Shown: positions 6,758-14,438, counted from the stretch's first letter. The stretch: 21,315 bases of DNA from Palsa-851 sp035534435 (GCA_035534435.1 DATLRX010000091.1:1-21315), one strand, 5' to 3'. Notes: generated by a model from the sequence alone, not told the origin. Program-made: numbers and translations.

Positions 6758-7521
6758 GCGTCGCTGAGCGGTTCGCGCTGGACGGGAAAGTCGCGCTCGT
6801 CACGGGTGGCAGCCGCGGGATCGGTCGCGCCATCGCCTCCGCGCTCGCAGAGGCGGGGGCGACCGTCGCCATCAACGCCCGCCACGCGGATGCATGTGAG
6901 GAAGCTGCGGCGCAGATCGTTGCCGCGGGTGGCGTTGCGATCGCCGTTCCCGGGCACGCCGGCGACGCCGCGGCATGCGAGTCAGTCGTCGCCGAGGTGA
7001 TGGCCCAGACCGGCCGTCTCGACGTGCTCGTCAACAACGCCGCAACCAACCCGCAATTCGGTCCCATCCTCGATGCCGACGAGGGCGCCATCAACAAGAT
7101 CTGGGAGGTCAACGTCATGGGACCGCTGCGCCTCACGCGCCACGCGGTCGCGGCGTGGATGCGCGATCACGGCGGGAGCGTCATCAACATGTCCTCCGTC
7201 GCGGGGATCCGGCCCGAGCCGCTCACCGGCGCATACAACGCGAGCAAGGCGGCGCTCATCACGCTCACGCGCACGCTTGCACGCGAGCTCGGACCGCTGG
7301 GCATCCGCGTCAACGCGATCGCTCCCGGTCTCGTGGAGACGAAGCTGGCTCGGTACCTCGTGGAGACCACCGCCGTCCACGAGCACATCATCGATCAGAC
7401 CGCGCTCGGCCGCCATGCGGTCCCGGACGAGATCGCGGGAGCAGCCCTGTTCCTGGCGTCCGGCGCCGCTTCGTTCGTCACCGGCTCGGTGCTCGTTGTG
7501 GACGGGGGCTGGTCCGCGTAG
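6754..7521 (+). CDS. Short-chain dehydrogenase/reductase (SDR), FabG-like
   Basis: 255 residues, the classical SDR size. The cofactor loop is TGGSRGIG (residues 17-24), the structural motif NNA is at 94-96, and the catalytic set is N120, S148, Y161 and K165 (YNASK) with normal spacing. The end, FVTGSVLVVDGGWSA, is also typical. The Rossmann fold with Arg43 after the second strand hints at NADP(H), though this is weak. It uses an NAD(P)-linked hydroxyl/keto interconversion; the exact substrate is open. Placed just before an acyl-CoA synthetase, it could act on beta-keto or hydroxyacyl thioesters, or on a hydrophobic alcohol. The start is TTG overlapping the previous stop in TTGA; no nearer ATG precedes the cofactor loop, and no good ribosome binding site is visible, so it probably relies on re-initiation. 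Confidence 0.92.
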   Translation: MSVAERFALDGKVALVTGGSRGIGRAIASALAEAGATVAINARHADACEEAAAQIVAAGGVAIAVPGHAGDAAACESVVAEVMAQTGRLDVLVNNAATNPQFGPILDADEGAINKIWEVNVMGPLRLTRHAVAAWMRDHGGSVINMSSVAGIRPEPLTGAYNASKAALITLTRTLARELGPLGIRVNAIAPGLVETKLARYLVETTAVHEHIIDQTALGRHAVPDEIAGAALFLASGAASFVTGSVLVVDGGWSA

Positions 7522-7590
7522 CAAAACGCTCCCCATGCACGAATGGGAGAATCGCGATGAGGCGAAGAGGGCACTCGGAGGGCTACCGCA

Positions 7591-9165
7591 ATGGCGAATG
7601 ACCAGGGACTCGGGTTCACGCTCAGCAGGCGCGCACAGCTCAGCCCGGACAACACCGCCCTCATCTTCCGCGACGAGCGCTGGACCTACCGGGAGCTCAA
7701 CACCCTCACCAACAAGGTCGCGCACGGGCTCCACGCGTTGGGCGTCAACCCCGGCGATCGCGTGGGCTTCCTCGGTCTCAATCATCCGCGCTTCTTCTTC
7801 ACGTTGTTCGCCACGGCGAAGCTCGACGCGATCTTCGTGCCCCTCAACTTTCGCCTGACGGGGCCAGAGCTCAGCTTCATCATCCGCGACGCGGGACTGC
7901 ACACGCTCGTGTACGAGGAGGCATTCACCTCGATCGTCGACTCGATCCGTGCGGACCTGAGCGTGCGCGAGTACATCTGCGCCGTCGAGCAGAGCGGCTC
8001 ACGTGGTTTCGACTCGCTGCTGCACGATCAGCGGGACACCGACCTCGACTACCCCGTGGCGATGAGCGATGTCGCGCTGATCATGTACACGTCCGGGACG
8101 ACCGGACGACCGAAGGGCGCGATGCTCACGCACGGCAACATCATCTGGAACAACATCAACGCGTCGCTCGCGGACGACGGAACATCCCAGGAGATCTCCC
8201 TTGTGGTCGCGCCGCTCTTTCACATCGGCGGTCTCAACGTGACGCCGCTCATCTCGTTCATGAAAGGCGCGACCGTCGTGATGGAGCAGATGTTTGAGCC
8301 CGGCATGGTGCTCGAGAACATCGAGAAGTTCCGCATCACGTCGATGTTCGGCGTCCCTGCCATGTACCTCTTCATGGCCCAGCATCCCGATTTCGCGACG
8401 CGCGACCTGAGCAGCATTCGCGTCCTGTCGTGCGGCGGCGCGCCGGTGCCGGAGGCGCTCATCAAGCTCTATGCCGCGCGCGGTCTCCCGTTCAACCAGG
8501 GATACGGCCTCACCGAGACGTCTCCGTTCGCGTCGTTCCTTCCGTCGTCGATGGCGACGAAGAAGCTCGGGTCGGCGGGCATCGCTCCGTTCTTCACCGA
8601 CGTCAAGGTCGTCGACGAGGATGGTCGCGATGTCCCTGACGGCGAGCGCGGCGAGATCGTCGTGCGCGGTCCGAACGTGATGAAGGGCTACTGGAACCGG
8701 CCCGACGCCACCGCCGAGGTGCTGATCGACGGATGGTTCCACACGGGTGACATCGGGATCCGCGACTCCGATGCGTACTTCTTCGTCGTCGATCGAAAGA
8801 AGGACATGATCATCAGCGGCGGCGAGAACGTGTATCCCGCCGAGGTCGAGGATGTGCTGTACAGGCATCCGGGGATCAAGGAGGTCGCGGTCATCGGTGT
8901 GCAGCATCCGCGCTGGGGGGAGACCGTCCGCGCGATCATCGTGCGCAAGGACGGGGTGACGCTCAGCGAGGAAGAGGTGATCGCGTTCTCACAGGACAAG
9001 CTGGCGCGATACAAGCAACCGAAGTCAGTGGTGTTCGTCGACATGCTGCCCCGGAATCCGGCCGGCAAGGTGCTGAAGTTCGACCTGCGTGAGCAGCACG
9101 GTCAGCCGATCGTCGAATCCGATGCGCCGGCGGCGTCCGAGGGAGCGACCACCACCGCGGGGTGA
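7591..9165 (+). CDS. Acyl-CoA synthetase (AMP-forming), FadD-like
   Basis: 524 residues of the ANL superfamily. The AMP-binding P-loop is YTSGTTGRPKG (166-176), the adenine-binding stretch is NQGYGLTETSPF, and the hinge and C-terminal motifs are GWFHTGDIG, VDRKKDMIISGGENVYPAEVED and PRNPAGKVLK with the catalytic Lys. It activates a carboxylic acid (probably a medium or long-chain fatty acid, or a ring/side-chain acid) to acyl-AMP and then acyl-CoA in the cytoplasm. ATG 7591 has GGAGGG 8 nt upstream. It is the last gene of the plus run, 69 bp after the SDR gene, and converges with the anti-sigma gene 15 bp away. A Pro/Ala/Thr-rich tail of ~20 residues follows the domain. The family is certain; substrate unknown. 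Confidence 0.94.
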   Translation: MANDQGLGFTLSRRAQLSPDNTALIFRDERWTYRELNTLTNKVAHGLHALGVNPGDRVGFLGLNHPRFFFTLFATAKLDAIFVPLNFRLTGPELSFIIRDAGLHTLVYEEAFTSIVDSIRADLSVREYICAVEQSGSRGFDSLLHDQRDTDLDYPVAMSDVALIMYTSGTTGRPKGAMLTHGNIIWNNINASLADDGTSQEISLVVAPLFHIGGLNVTPLISFMKGATVVMEQMFEPGMVLENIEKFRITSMFGVPAMYLFMAQHPDFATRDLSSIRVLSCGGAPVPEALIKLYAARGLPFNQGYGLTETSPFASFLPSSMATKKLGSAGIAPFFTDVKVVDEDGRDVPDGERGEIVVRGPNVMKGYWNRPDATAEVLIDGWFHTGDIGIRDSDAYFFVVDRKKDMIISGGENVYPAEVEDVLYRHPGIKEVAVIGVQHPRWGETVRAIIVRKDGVTLSEEEVIAFSQDKLARYKQPKSVVFVDMLPRNPAGKVLKFDLREQHGQPIVESDAPAASEGATTTAG

Positions 9166-9180
9166 CCTGCGGTGGATCCG

Positions 9181-11127
9181 CTACGTGATGTCGATGACGA
9201 GGCGCGCGCCGGACAGGTAGTACGCGTCGAAGGGCGCGTTCTTGCGGAGCGTGATCTTGAAGACCAGCCGGTTGGTGTTGCGCGCCATCGGCAACGCCGT
9301 CACCGATTCGACCACCTGACCGGGCGGCATCGACTCGATCGGCGCCGTCCCGGTGACGCCCGTGAATTCCACGTACAGTGTCGTCGGACCGTCGTAGCCG
9401 ATGACCGTCGTCGGCGCGCCGGTGACCGTGGCGGGGAACGCGAGGTCGAAGACGAGACGGAAGTCATTCGGATGCTCGCCGTAGCGGACGTCGGCAACCG
9501 AGAAGCCGCTTGCTCCGGTGCCGATGGTGTGACTCCCGGTGAGCTGCTGCGGTGTGGGCGCCGCCGGACCTGTCACCACCGCCGGTGCCGGGGTGGCCAC
9601 GGGGAGTGGCGCGATCGTCGGAATCGACGTGGCTTGCGCGGTGGGATGCGGCCGCGTCACGTGCGGCGCGGCAACCGGTGCCGGTTGCGTCACCGTCCTG
9701 CCGATGAGGAGTCCGATGATCAGAACCACGGCGGTCGCCGCGGCGAAGATCCAGAGCCCGCGATCGCGATCTGCGGCTGCCACCGCGGGCCCGCCGATCG
9801 GGAGCACGTGCCGCCCAGTCCTGGGTTGCGTGGGATTCCAAGAGCGCCGCTCGGACGTCTGCGACTTCAGACGCCGGACGTGGCGTCCCGGCACGATCGG
9901 CGCTGTGGGCGCGGACGGCGCCGTGTGGTCGCGGAAGGCGTCGGGGGCGACCATCGCATCCACAGCAGCGAGGTGGTCGTCAAGCGTGTCCGCATCGATC
10001 GGCTCTTCAACGAGCTCCGGCAGCTTCTCGGGAACCGCGAGGGGAGCCACGATCGGGCCTCTGTACCCGTTGCGGTGACGCTTGGTGGGGGCGGGTGACG
10101 GTGCGGGGGTGCGTCCGAGTGGTGCCGCAAGCGACGCGACCTCGCCCAGGATGTCGGCGAGCTCCGGGGTGGCGAGCGCTGCGTGCGAGGGCTCGGCGGC
10201 GGCAACGTCGGCCACGTCGGCATCGCCGGCAGCCGGCTCGATGCCGGACGGCGCGATGACAGCCGGCTCCGCCACGGGCTGCACGAGAGGCGGAGGTTCC
10301 GGCTGCTCGACGGCCGGTGGCTCCGGTGCGACGACGATCGGCGGACTGTCGGTCCATGCCTTCGGATGCGCTCGCTGATTCCAGGTTGGCGCGCCCGCGC
10401 CGCTCACGATCTCGACATTGGATTCGAGGTGCGAGCCGGCGCCGCGCCAGAGCGCGATACGGACCGCGACCGCGTCACGCATCCGCTGGAATGCTGACGG
10501 CGCGCCGCCTGTGTGTGGCTGTGGTGGCTGCGGCACCGCGTGGTCGACCGCCGGTGGTTGCGGCTCGACGACGACGTCCGGCGGCTGCGGCGACACGACG
10601 GGGGCTTCCGGCACTCGCGGCGTCTCGATCGCCGGTTTCGGCGCCACCTGCACCGGTGGCGGAGCCGGCACCGTCGAGGTGACGATCTGCTCCATCGGCT
10701 CTTCCCAGAGGAAGAGCTCGGGCGGCTCGGCGACGGCGACGCTCCTGGTGCGCCCGCCGATGAGCTCTCGCGGTTCGCTGCTGTTGGACTCGTAGCCGCC
10801 GCGGGGCGCCCACGGCAACGCCCTGCCGCGCTCGGCACCGAACCACGGCGGGGCCTCCACCGACGCCGGACGATCGTGGTGCGGCGGGGCAGCCGGAAGT
10901 TCGTCGCCCTCCTCGATCAGGCCGATCTGGCTGAAGAGCTCATGGACCGCGGCGTCGGGGATGTGCACACGGGCCAGCGCTCCGATCCGTTCCGATTCCT
11001 CGCGAAGATGTTCGACGGCGGTCCGGCAGCGCTCGCACGCGAGGAGGTGCGCCTCGAGCTCGCCCGTCTGCGCAACCTCGAGCTCGGCGTCGATGTAGCT
11101 GCTCAGGGCGAGGAGGCTGCACCTCAC
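9181..11127 (-). CDS. Zinc-finger anti-sigma factor with proline-rich linker, one TM span and AMIN-like C-terminal domain
   Basis: 648 residues, far longer than the usual 100-300. Residues 1-50 form a ZAS domain: C3, then H27-x3-C31-x2-C34 (HLLACERC) after SSYIDAELE. Residues ~55-450 are a low-complexity Pro/Ala/Val-rich cytoplasmic linker with repeated PEPPA and VPQPP-like units. One membrane span lies at ~455-474 (LWIFAAATAVVLIIGLLIG), followed by a Pro/Thr-rich external stalk and a ~110-residue C-terminal domain (GFSVADVRYGEHPNDFRLVFDL through SGARLVIDI) resembling AMIN-like domains that bind cell-wall glycans. The GTG start at 11127 overlaps the sigma-factor stop (GTGA), so the two are coupled. 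Likely role: hold the sigma factor inactive until an envelope signal arrives. Regulated proteolysis is inference. Confidence 0.82.
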   Translation of the reverse strand: MRCSLLALSSYIDAELEVAQTGELEAHLLACERCRTAVEHLREESERIGALARVHIPDAAVHELFSQIGLIEEGDELPAAPPHHDRPASVEAPPWFGAERGRALPWAPRGGYESNSSEPRELIGGRTRSVAVAEPPELFLWEEPMEQIVTSTVPAPPPVQVAPKPAIETPRVPEAPVVSPQPPDVVVEPQPPAVDHAVPQPPQPHTGGAPSAFQRMRDAVAVRIALWRGAGSHLESNVEIVSGAGAPTWNQRAHPKAWTDSPPIVVAPEPPAVEQPEPPPLVQPVAEPAVIAPSGIEPAAGDADVADVAAAEPSHAALATPELADILGEVASLAAPLGRTPAPSPAPTKRHRNGYRGPIVAPLAVPEKLPELVEEPIDADTLDDHLAAVDAMVAPDAFRDHTAPSAPTAPIVPGRHVRRLKSQTSERRSWNPTQPRTGRHVLPIGGPAVAAADRDRGLWIFAAATAVVLIIGLLIGRTVTQPAPVAAPHVTRPHPTAQATSIPTIAPLPVATPAPAVVTGPAAPTPQQLTGSHTIGTGASGFSVADVRYGEHPNDFRLVFDLAFPATVTGAPTTVIGYDGPTTLYVEFTGVTGTAPIESMPPGQVVESVTALPMARNTNRLVFKITLRKNAPFDAYYLSGARLVIDIT

Positions 11128-11645
11128 AGCGCGATCTCTCGGTAGATCGAGCCGAACTCACGGCGCGCAGCCGCCACCAGGCGAGCGGCCGCCTCGGGCG
11201 AGCATTCGAGCGCGCGGGCCATCTCGTGGTAATCGAGACCGCAGAGATCGCGCAGCAGGAGCGCCGCCCGGCGGTCGAAGCCGAGCATCGCCATGGCACG
11301 CTTGACGGTGTTGATCCGGCCGGCGTCGACGGTGTCGACCTCGACCTGCACCGAGGTGCCGCTGCGACGGAACATGCGGCCGATGCCGGCCGGTCGCGGC
11401 GGGAAGCGCTGCCCGTGCCGGCAGGCGCGGGTCACCGCGCGATACAGCGCGGCGCGCCCGTCAACACGGAGGCGCGCGGGTGGATACCGGCTTGCGTGGT
11501 GGATCCCGCCGGCCACGAAGGCCACCGCATCGGCCTGGTGGTTGACCAGGTGCGTGGCATACGTGACTAGATCATCGAGCTGTTCGCGTACGGTTGCGGC
11601 AAGCTCGCGCGCCTCGGGAGCGATATGTGCTGAGACGTTGATCAT
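11124..11645 (-). CDS. ECF-like RNA polymerase sigma factor
   Basis: 173 residues from ATG 11645. Region 4 is clear in the last 65 residues: INTVKRAMAMLGFDRRAALLLRDLCGLDYHEMARALECSPEAAARLVAAARREF, the pattern of ECF sigma factors whose helix-turn-helix reads the -35 element. The N-terminal half shows only a weak region 2 (LDDLVTYATHLVNHQADAVAFV through ALYRAVTRACR) without the usual acidic -10-recognition core, so it is a divergent member. The open frame extends to a TTG at 11681, but that TTG overlaps the promoter -10, so 11645 is preferred. It is coupled to the membrane anti-sigma factor by a GTGA overlap. It probably directs an envelope-stress regulon. ECF identity is inferred from region 4 and the ZAS partner. 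Confidence 0.75.
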   Translation of the reverse strand: MINVSAHIAPEARELAATVREQLDDLVTYATHLVNHQADAVAFVAGGIHHASRYPPARLRVDGRAALYRAVTRACRHGQRFPPRPAGIGRMFRRSGTSVQVEVDTVDAGRINTVKRAMAMLGFDRRAALLLRDLCGLDYHEMARALECSPEAAARLVAAARREFGSIYREIAL

Positions 11646-11680
11646 GACGTTTGCGCTGACGGCGCGAGTAAGACGGTCCA

Positions 11681-11710
11681 AGAGTACTGTGGAGTCCGCC
11701 CCGCGGTCAA
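11681..11710 (-). promoter_or_regulatory. Promoter of the sigma/anti-sigma operon
   Basis: On the minus strand, -35 TTGACC (11710-11705) and -10 TACTCT (11686-11681) are 18 bp apart, predicting initiation near 11674 and a ~29-nt leader before ATG 11645. It lies between the end of nnrE (11718) and the sigma gene, so the pair has its own promoter. Confidence 0.5.
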
Positions 11711-11717
11711 GGGGAGA

Positions 11718-12455
11718 TCAGGACGAAGTGTGCACCAACTCCCCGCCCGCGACTCCGGACGGCTGGATGAGACCGGCTCGCTTCCACGCGGCGGCCGGCA
11801 TGCCGATGTCGGCGACCCACACCGCGCCCGCGTACGCGGAGGCGCCGCTGCTTCGCAGCCCTCGCTTCATCGCTGTCAGCGTGCACGTGAGTGTGGCGCG
11901 TACGCACGGATCGAATGCCTCACCACTGGTCGCGTCGAGACCGCTCGGCACATCGACGCTCAGGATCGGACTGCCTGCGCTGTTGAGTGCCCGTATCGCA
12001 GTGGCCTGGGGATCGCGTGGCGCGCTTCGCAGACCCGTGCCGAGCACCGCGTCGATTGCCAGCGTCGCACCGGCGACCGCCGCGATCACCCCCGCGTCCG
12101 TGCGGGCGCGAACGTCCACACCGCAGGCGCGCGCCGCGACGACGTGATCGTGGACGATCCCCGTGATGCGCGATTCGTCGGCGACCACGACCGCTCGAAC
12201 CGTGCAGCCCCAGGTGGCAAGATGGCGGGCCGCAACGAGGCCGTCGCCACCGTTGTTGCCATGTCCGGCCACAACCACGATATCGTTGGCCCGGTTGCCG
12301 AGGTGATGCCACGCGCAGCGCGCAACCTGCCAGCCGGCCACCTCCATGAGCTGCAACGTGCTGACACCGCATTCGAGCGCGGCGCGGTCGAGCCGGGACA
12401 CCTGTTCCGACGTCAGATCCCCGAGCGCCTCCGGGCCGCCTGTGCCGCTGATCAT
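11718..12455 (-). CDS. nnrE: NAD(P)H-hydrate epimerase (YjeF N-terminal domain only)
   Basis: 245 residues. It interconverts the R and S epimers of damaged, hydrated NAD(P)H so that the S-specific dehydratase can repair them. Signature residues: GHGNNGGDGL (64-73), DAVLGTGL, and LSVDVPSGLDATSGEAFDP, with TLTAMKRGL after it, all as in YjeF_N proteins. The partner ADP/ATP-dependent dehydratase domain, often fused at the C-terminus, is absent here and must be encoded elsewhere if the pathway is complete. ATG 12455 overlaps the TGA of the preceding SAM adenosyltransferase gene in ATGA. A longer frame up to 12917 is antisense-free but only shadows the upstream gene in another frame. Its codon style is native. 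Confidence 0.9.
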   Translation of the reverse strand: MISGTGGPEALGDLTSEQVSRLDRAALECGVSTLQLMEVAGWQVARCAWHHLGNRANDIVVVAGHGNNGGDGLVAARHLATWGCTVRAVVVADESRITGIVHDHVVAARACGVDVRARTDAGVIAAVAGATLAIDAVLGTGLRSAPRDPQATAIRALNSAGSPILSVDVPSGLDATSGEAFDPCVRATLTCTLTAMKRGLRSSGASAYAGAVWVADIGMPAAAWKRAGLIQPSGVAGGELVHTSS

Positions 12456-13219
12456 GCGAGCTCCACGAAGACGGCATCGCCGAGTTTCGGACCGCCCACC
12501 ATCGCCACCGGGGCACCCCGAGCGGCAATCTCCACGTGGCCCGCGCTGCCGATCAGCGCACCGGCTCCCTGAACAATCTCGGCGTACGTCGTGACGAGAC
12601 CGGCGCAGGCGCCACCCCGCCAGCTCACCGAGCGCACCGTCGCCGTCCCGATGTCGGCATTCCTGACGGTGGTGATCGCGTTGCCGAAGTGATCGACGAC
12701 CCCGACGCGCCCGCTGAGCCCCGTCCCTGCCCGCTCCGCGAAGGCGTCCGACAGGACGATCGGGTCGTCGATGGGCTCGCCGGCCGCCTCGAGGCGCCCT
12801 CCCGACGCCAGCTGCGCTGCGGCCGGGGCGAAGACGTCGCGGCCGTGGAAGGTGGGGGCGGCATCGAGCGGGATGTCCAGAGCGACCGCGCTCCGGAACG
12901 TCGCTGCCTCCTGCCACAGATAGGAGATGAGCCCGTTGTCAGGCGCGACGCACCGGATGCGCCCGACCTCCACGGCGATCGCTCTCCGATCGGTGCCGAC
13001 TCCGGGGTCGACCACGGCGCAGAAGACCACGCCTTCAGAGAAGGCAAGCGCGAGCGCCTTCAGCTGGTACGCACCGGCGAGCACATCACCGGGCGGGATG
13101 CCGTGCGTCCCGTCGAAACAGATCACATGCGGATCGACGCGCCAGGCAGCGCCGGTCAGTGACGCCGCGTAGGCGTCGTCGCGGCCATAGTCGGTGATGA
13201 ACACGATCGGCTGCCGCAC
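12452..13219 (-). CDS. SAM hydroxide adenosyltransferase (DUF62 family)
   Basis: 255 residues. The family hydrolyses S-adenosylmethionine to adenosine and methionine using an activated water; relatives in some actinobacteria use chloride or fluoride. Motifs: FITDYGRDDAYAASL at the N-terminus, VVDPGVGTDRRAIAVE, VAPDNGLISYL, FHGRDVFAPAAAQLA, and GVVDHFGNAITTVRN in the C-terminal domain. These include the conserved Asp and the Arg-containing FHGRD loop seen in the hydroxide class. The GTG start at 13219 has no ribosome binding site; a -10-like TACGGT lies 10 nt upstream, so a near-leaderless mRNA is likely. It overlaps nnrE by 4 bases. Both genes deal with cofactor turnover, but a joint role is only suggested by the coupling. 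Confidence 0.9.
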   Translation of the reverse strand: MRQPIVFITDYGRDDAYAASLTGAAWRVDPHVICFDGTHGIPPGDVLAGAYQLKALALAFSEGVVFCAVVDPGVGTDRRAIAVEVGRIRCVAPDNGLISYLWQEAATFRSAVALDIPLDAAPTFHGRDVFAPAAAQLASGGRLEAAGEPIDDPIVLSDAFAERAGTGLSGRVGVVDHFGNAITTVRNADIGTATVRSVSWRGGACAGLVTTYAEIVQGAGALIGSAGHVEIAARGAPVAMVGGPKLGDAVFVELA

Positions 13220-13228
13220 GGCATTCGG

Positions 13229-13235
13229 TACCGTA
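13229..13235. promoter_or_regulatory. Overlapping divergent -10 elements around CGGTACCG
   Basis: Plus strand TACCGT (13229-13234) and minus strand TACGGT (13235-13230) overlap within the palindrome CGGTACCG (13226-13233). They lie 9 nt before GTG 13244 and 10 nt before GTG 13219. The two promoters would compete for polymerase. No clear -35 boxes are visible. Confidence 0.35.
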
Positions 13236-13243
13236 GCAGTGCC

Positions 13244-13642
13244 GTGGAGACTCCGCAGACCGCCCCCGAGCGCGCCTCTCTGGACGATGCGGTTCGGTCC
13301 GATGCTCCGGTGCGCAAACGGCGTCCCGCGTGGAGCATCCCGGTCCTGGTGGTGTCCGTGATCGCGATCGTCGTGCTGTTCGTCGTGGGATTCAGCGGCT
13401 TGCTCGCGAATCCCGTCAAGTCGGTGAACGGCGACGGCACCACGACACTGTCCGGGACGTTCGAGCCGTACGTGTGCAACACCGCTTCCTGCGACGGCTA
13501 CATATCCGCCGGCGCGCGGAGCGTCTTCATCGTGTTCCCGAAGAGCTGCGCGCCACCCGAACGCGGGGCGAAGATCACCATCGACGGCAGACCGGCGCCG
13601 GACCTCGGCAGCGCGTCGTATCGCGCCGCGGCGTGCGCCTGA
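13244..13642 (+). CDS. Membrane-anchored extracytoplasmic protein with four Cys, function unknown
   Basis: 132 residues from GTG 13244. A ~28-residue cytoplasmic N-terminus ends in a basic patch (VRKRRPAW), followed by one membrane span at ~31-54 (SIPVLVVSVIAIVVLFVVGFSGLL) and a ~75-residue external domain. That domain has four cysteines (YVCNTASCDG, PKSCAPP, YRAAACA) that could make two disulfides. The strand-rich text (DGTTTLSGTFEPYVC, ARSVFIVFPKSC, AKITIDGRPAPDL) suggests a small beta fold. It diverges from the SAM adenosyltransferase gene 24 bp away and converges with the Tim44-like gene. No ribosome binding site; probably leaderless. Family not recognised. Confidence 0.68.
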   Translation: METPQTAPERASLDDAVRSDAPVRKRRPAWSIPVLVVSVIAIVVLFVVGFSGLLANPVKSVNGDGTTTLSGTFEPYVCNTASCDGYISAGARSVFIVFPKSCAPPERGAKITIDGRPAPDLGSASYRAAACA

Positions 13643-13666
13643 CCGCTACCACGAGTTGAAAGGGTC

Positions 13667-14212
13667 CTAGGCTGCGGCTGCGATCCCCGCGAGACGCCAG
13701 CCGCGATGCGCCACCGTCCAACCACCGTCGGCGACCTCGTGCTGTTCGTCGTCGGCGCTCGTATCGGTGCCCGGATCGCGCTCGAACGTCCAGTCCTGCG
13801 TCAGTGGGGCGTTGTCGCCGACGATGGAGAAACGGACGACCGCTCGTTCGATCCCTCCGACCACGGTCGCGGCCGTGATCTCGGCGGACGAGATGTCCGC
13901 ATCGAGCGATGGAGCGCCCTGCGTCTTCGCGTCCTGCATGAAGCGGAATGTGTCCCGTGCGATCAGCAGGAACCCGTCCGGGCTGAACTCCGGATCCACC
14001 TTCGTCACCGCGGTCAGATCAAGGCCGGGAACGGCCTCCTCGCCGCGCTCGTGGAACTCGCGATCGAGGTCGGTGAGCATCTTGTCGTCGACGGCGTCCA
14101 GCTGCTCCTCGGCGACTTCCCGCTTGGCAAGCCGGCTTCCGATACCTGTGACGTGCAGGAAACCATCACCAACGGACTCCGCGAAGGAGTGATCGGGCGC
14201 GACGTCGCTCAT
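13667..14212 (-). CDS. Tim44-like / NTF2-fold domain protein (tentative)
   Basis: 181 residues from ATG 14212. The first ~60 residues are charged and helical. The next part, DPEFSPDGFLLIARDTFRFMQDAK, then ISSAEITAATVVGGIERAVVRFSIVGD, QDWTFERDP and GWTVAHRGWRL, follows the order of the Tim44/MBA1 domain: a DP-F motif, an amphipathic helix ending before a long strand, W-x-F-x-R, and a final W-x-(V/L)-x strand. In bacteria such domains are found in membrane-associated or transport-related proteins and are otherwise poorly defined. No signal peptide or membrane span is visible. A -10-like TAGATT (14248-14243) is upstream. It lies between a convergent small membrane protein and groEL's terminator, so it is a single-gene unit. 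The assignment rests on pattern alone; a generic NTF2-like protein is the alternative. Confidence 0.6.
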   Translation of the reverse strand: MSDVAPDHSFAESVGDGFLHVTGIGSRLAKREVAEEQLDAVDDKMLTDLDREFHERGEEAVPGLDLTAVTKVDPEFSPDGFLLIARDTFRFMQDAKTQGAPSLDADISSAEITAATVVGGIERAVVRFSIVGDNAPLTQDWTFERDPGTDTSADDEQHEVADGGWTVAHRGWRLAGIAAAA

Positions 14213-14374
14213 TGAGATACCTCGGTAGGGGTGGGCCGGTCGAATCTACCGCCCCGTACTCGCCCCGATTCGCCCGTCGCCGGGTTGTTGCGGATCGTTG
14301 ATCCGGTCGCACAACCCGGTACCCCGTCATCGAAGAGCGCGCATCGCGAGACGGCGAACTCGGCCACGACCGGG

Positions 14375-14418
14375 CAAAAAGAAAGAGCGGCCCGGGCTCT
14401 CGCCCGGACCGCCCTCTC
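14375..14418 (-). terminator. Rho-independent terminator of groEL
   Basis: Reading the minus strand 20-60 nt after the groEL stop, a ~14-bp stem (arms GAGGGCGGTCCGGGC and GCCCGGGCCGCTCT, two G-T wobbles) closes on a GAGA tetraloop and is followed by TTCTTTTT. This is a strong, complete intrinsic terminator and isolates groEL from the Tim44-like gene. Confidence 0.88.
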
Positions 14419-14438
14419 GGGAATCGATCAGTTGCCGA

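Noticed and set aside
7526..7548. Imperfect hairpin CTCCCCAT / ATGGGAG between the SDR and acyl-CoA synthetase genes
   Set aside because: A bulged 5+2 bp stem with no T run; not enough for a terminator or attenuator call.
12456..12917. N-terminal 154-codon extension of the nnrE frame
   Set aside because: The sequence is the SAM adenosyltransferase gene read in another frame; the true nnrE start is the coupled ATG at 12455.
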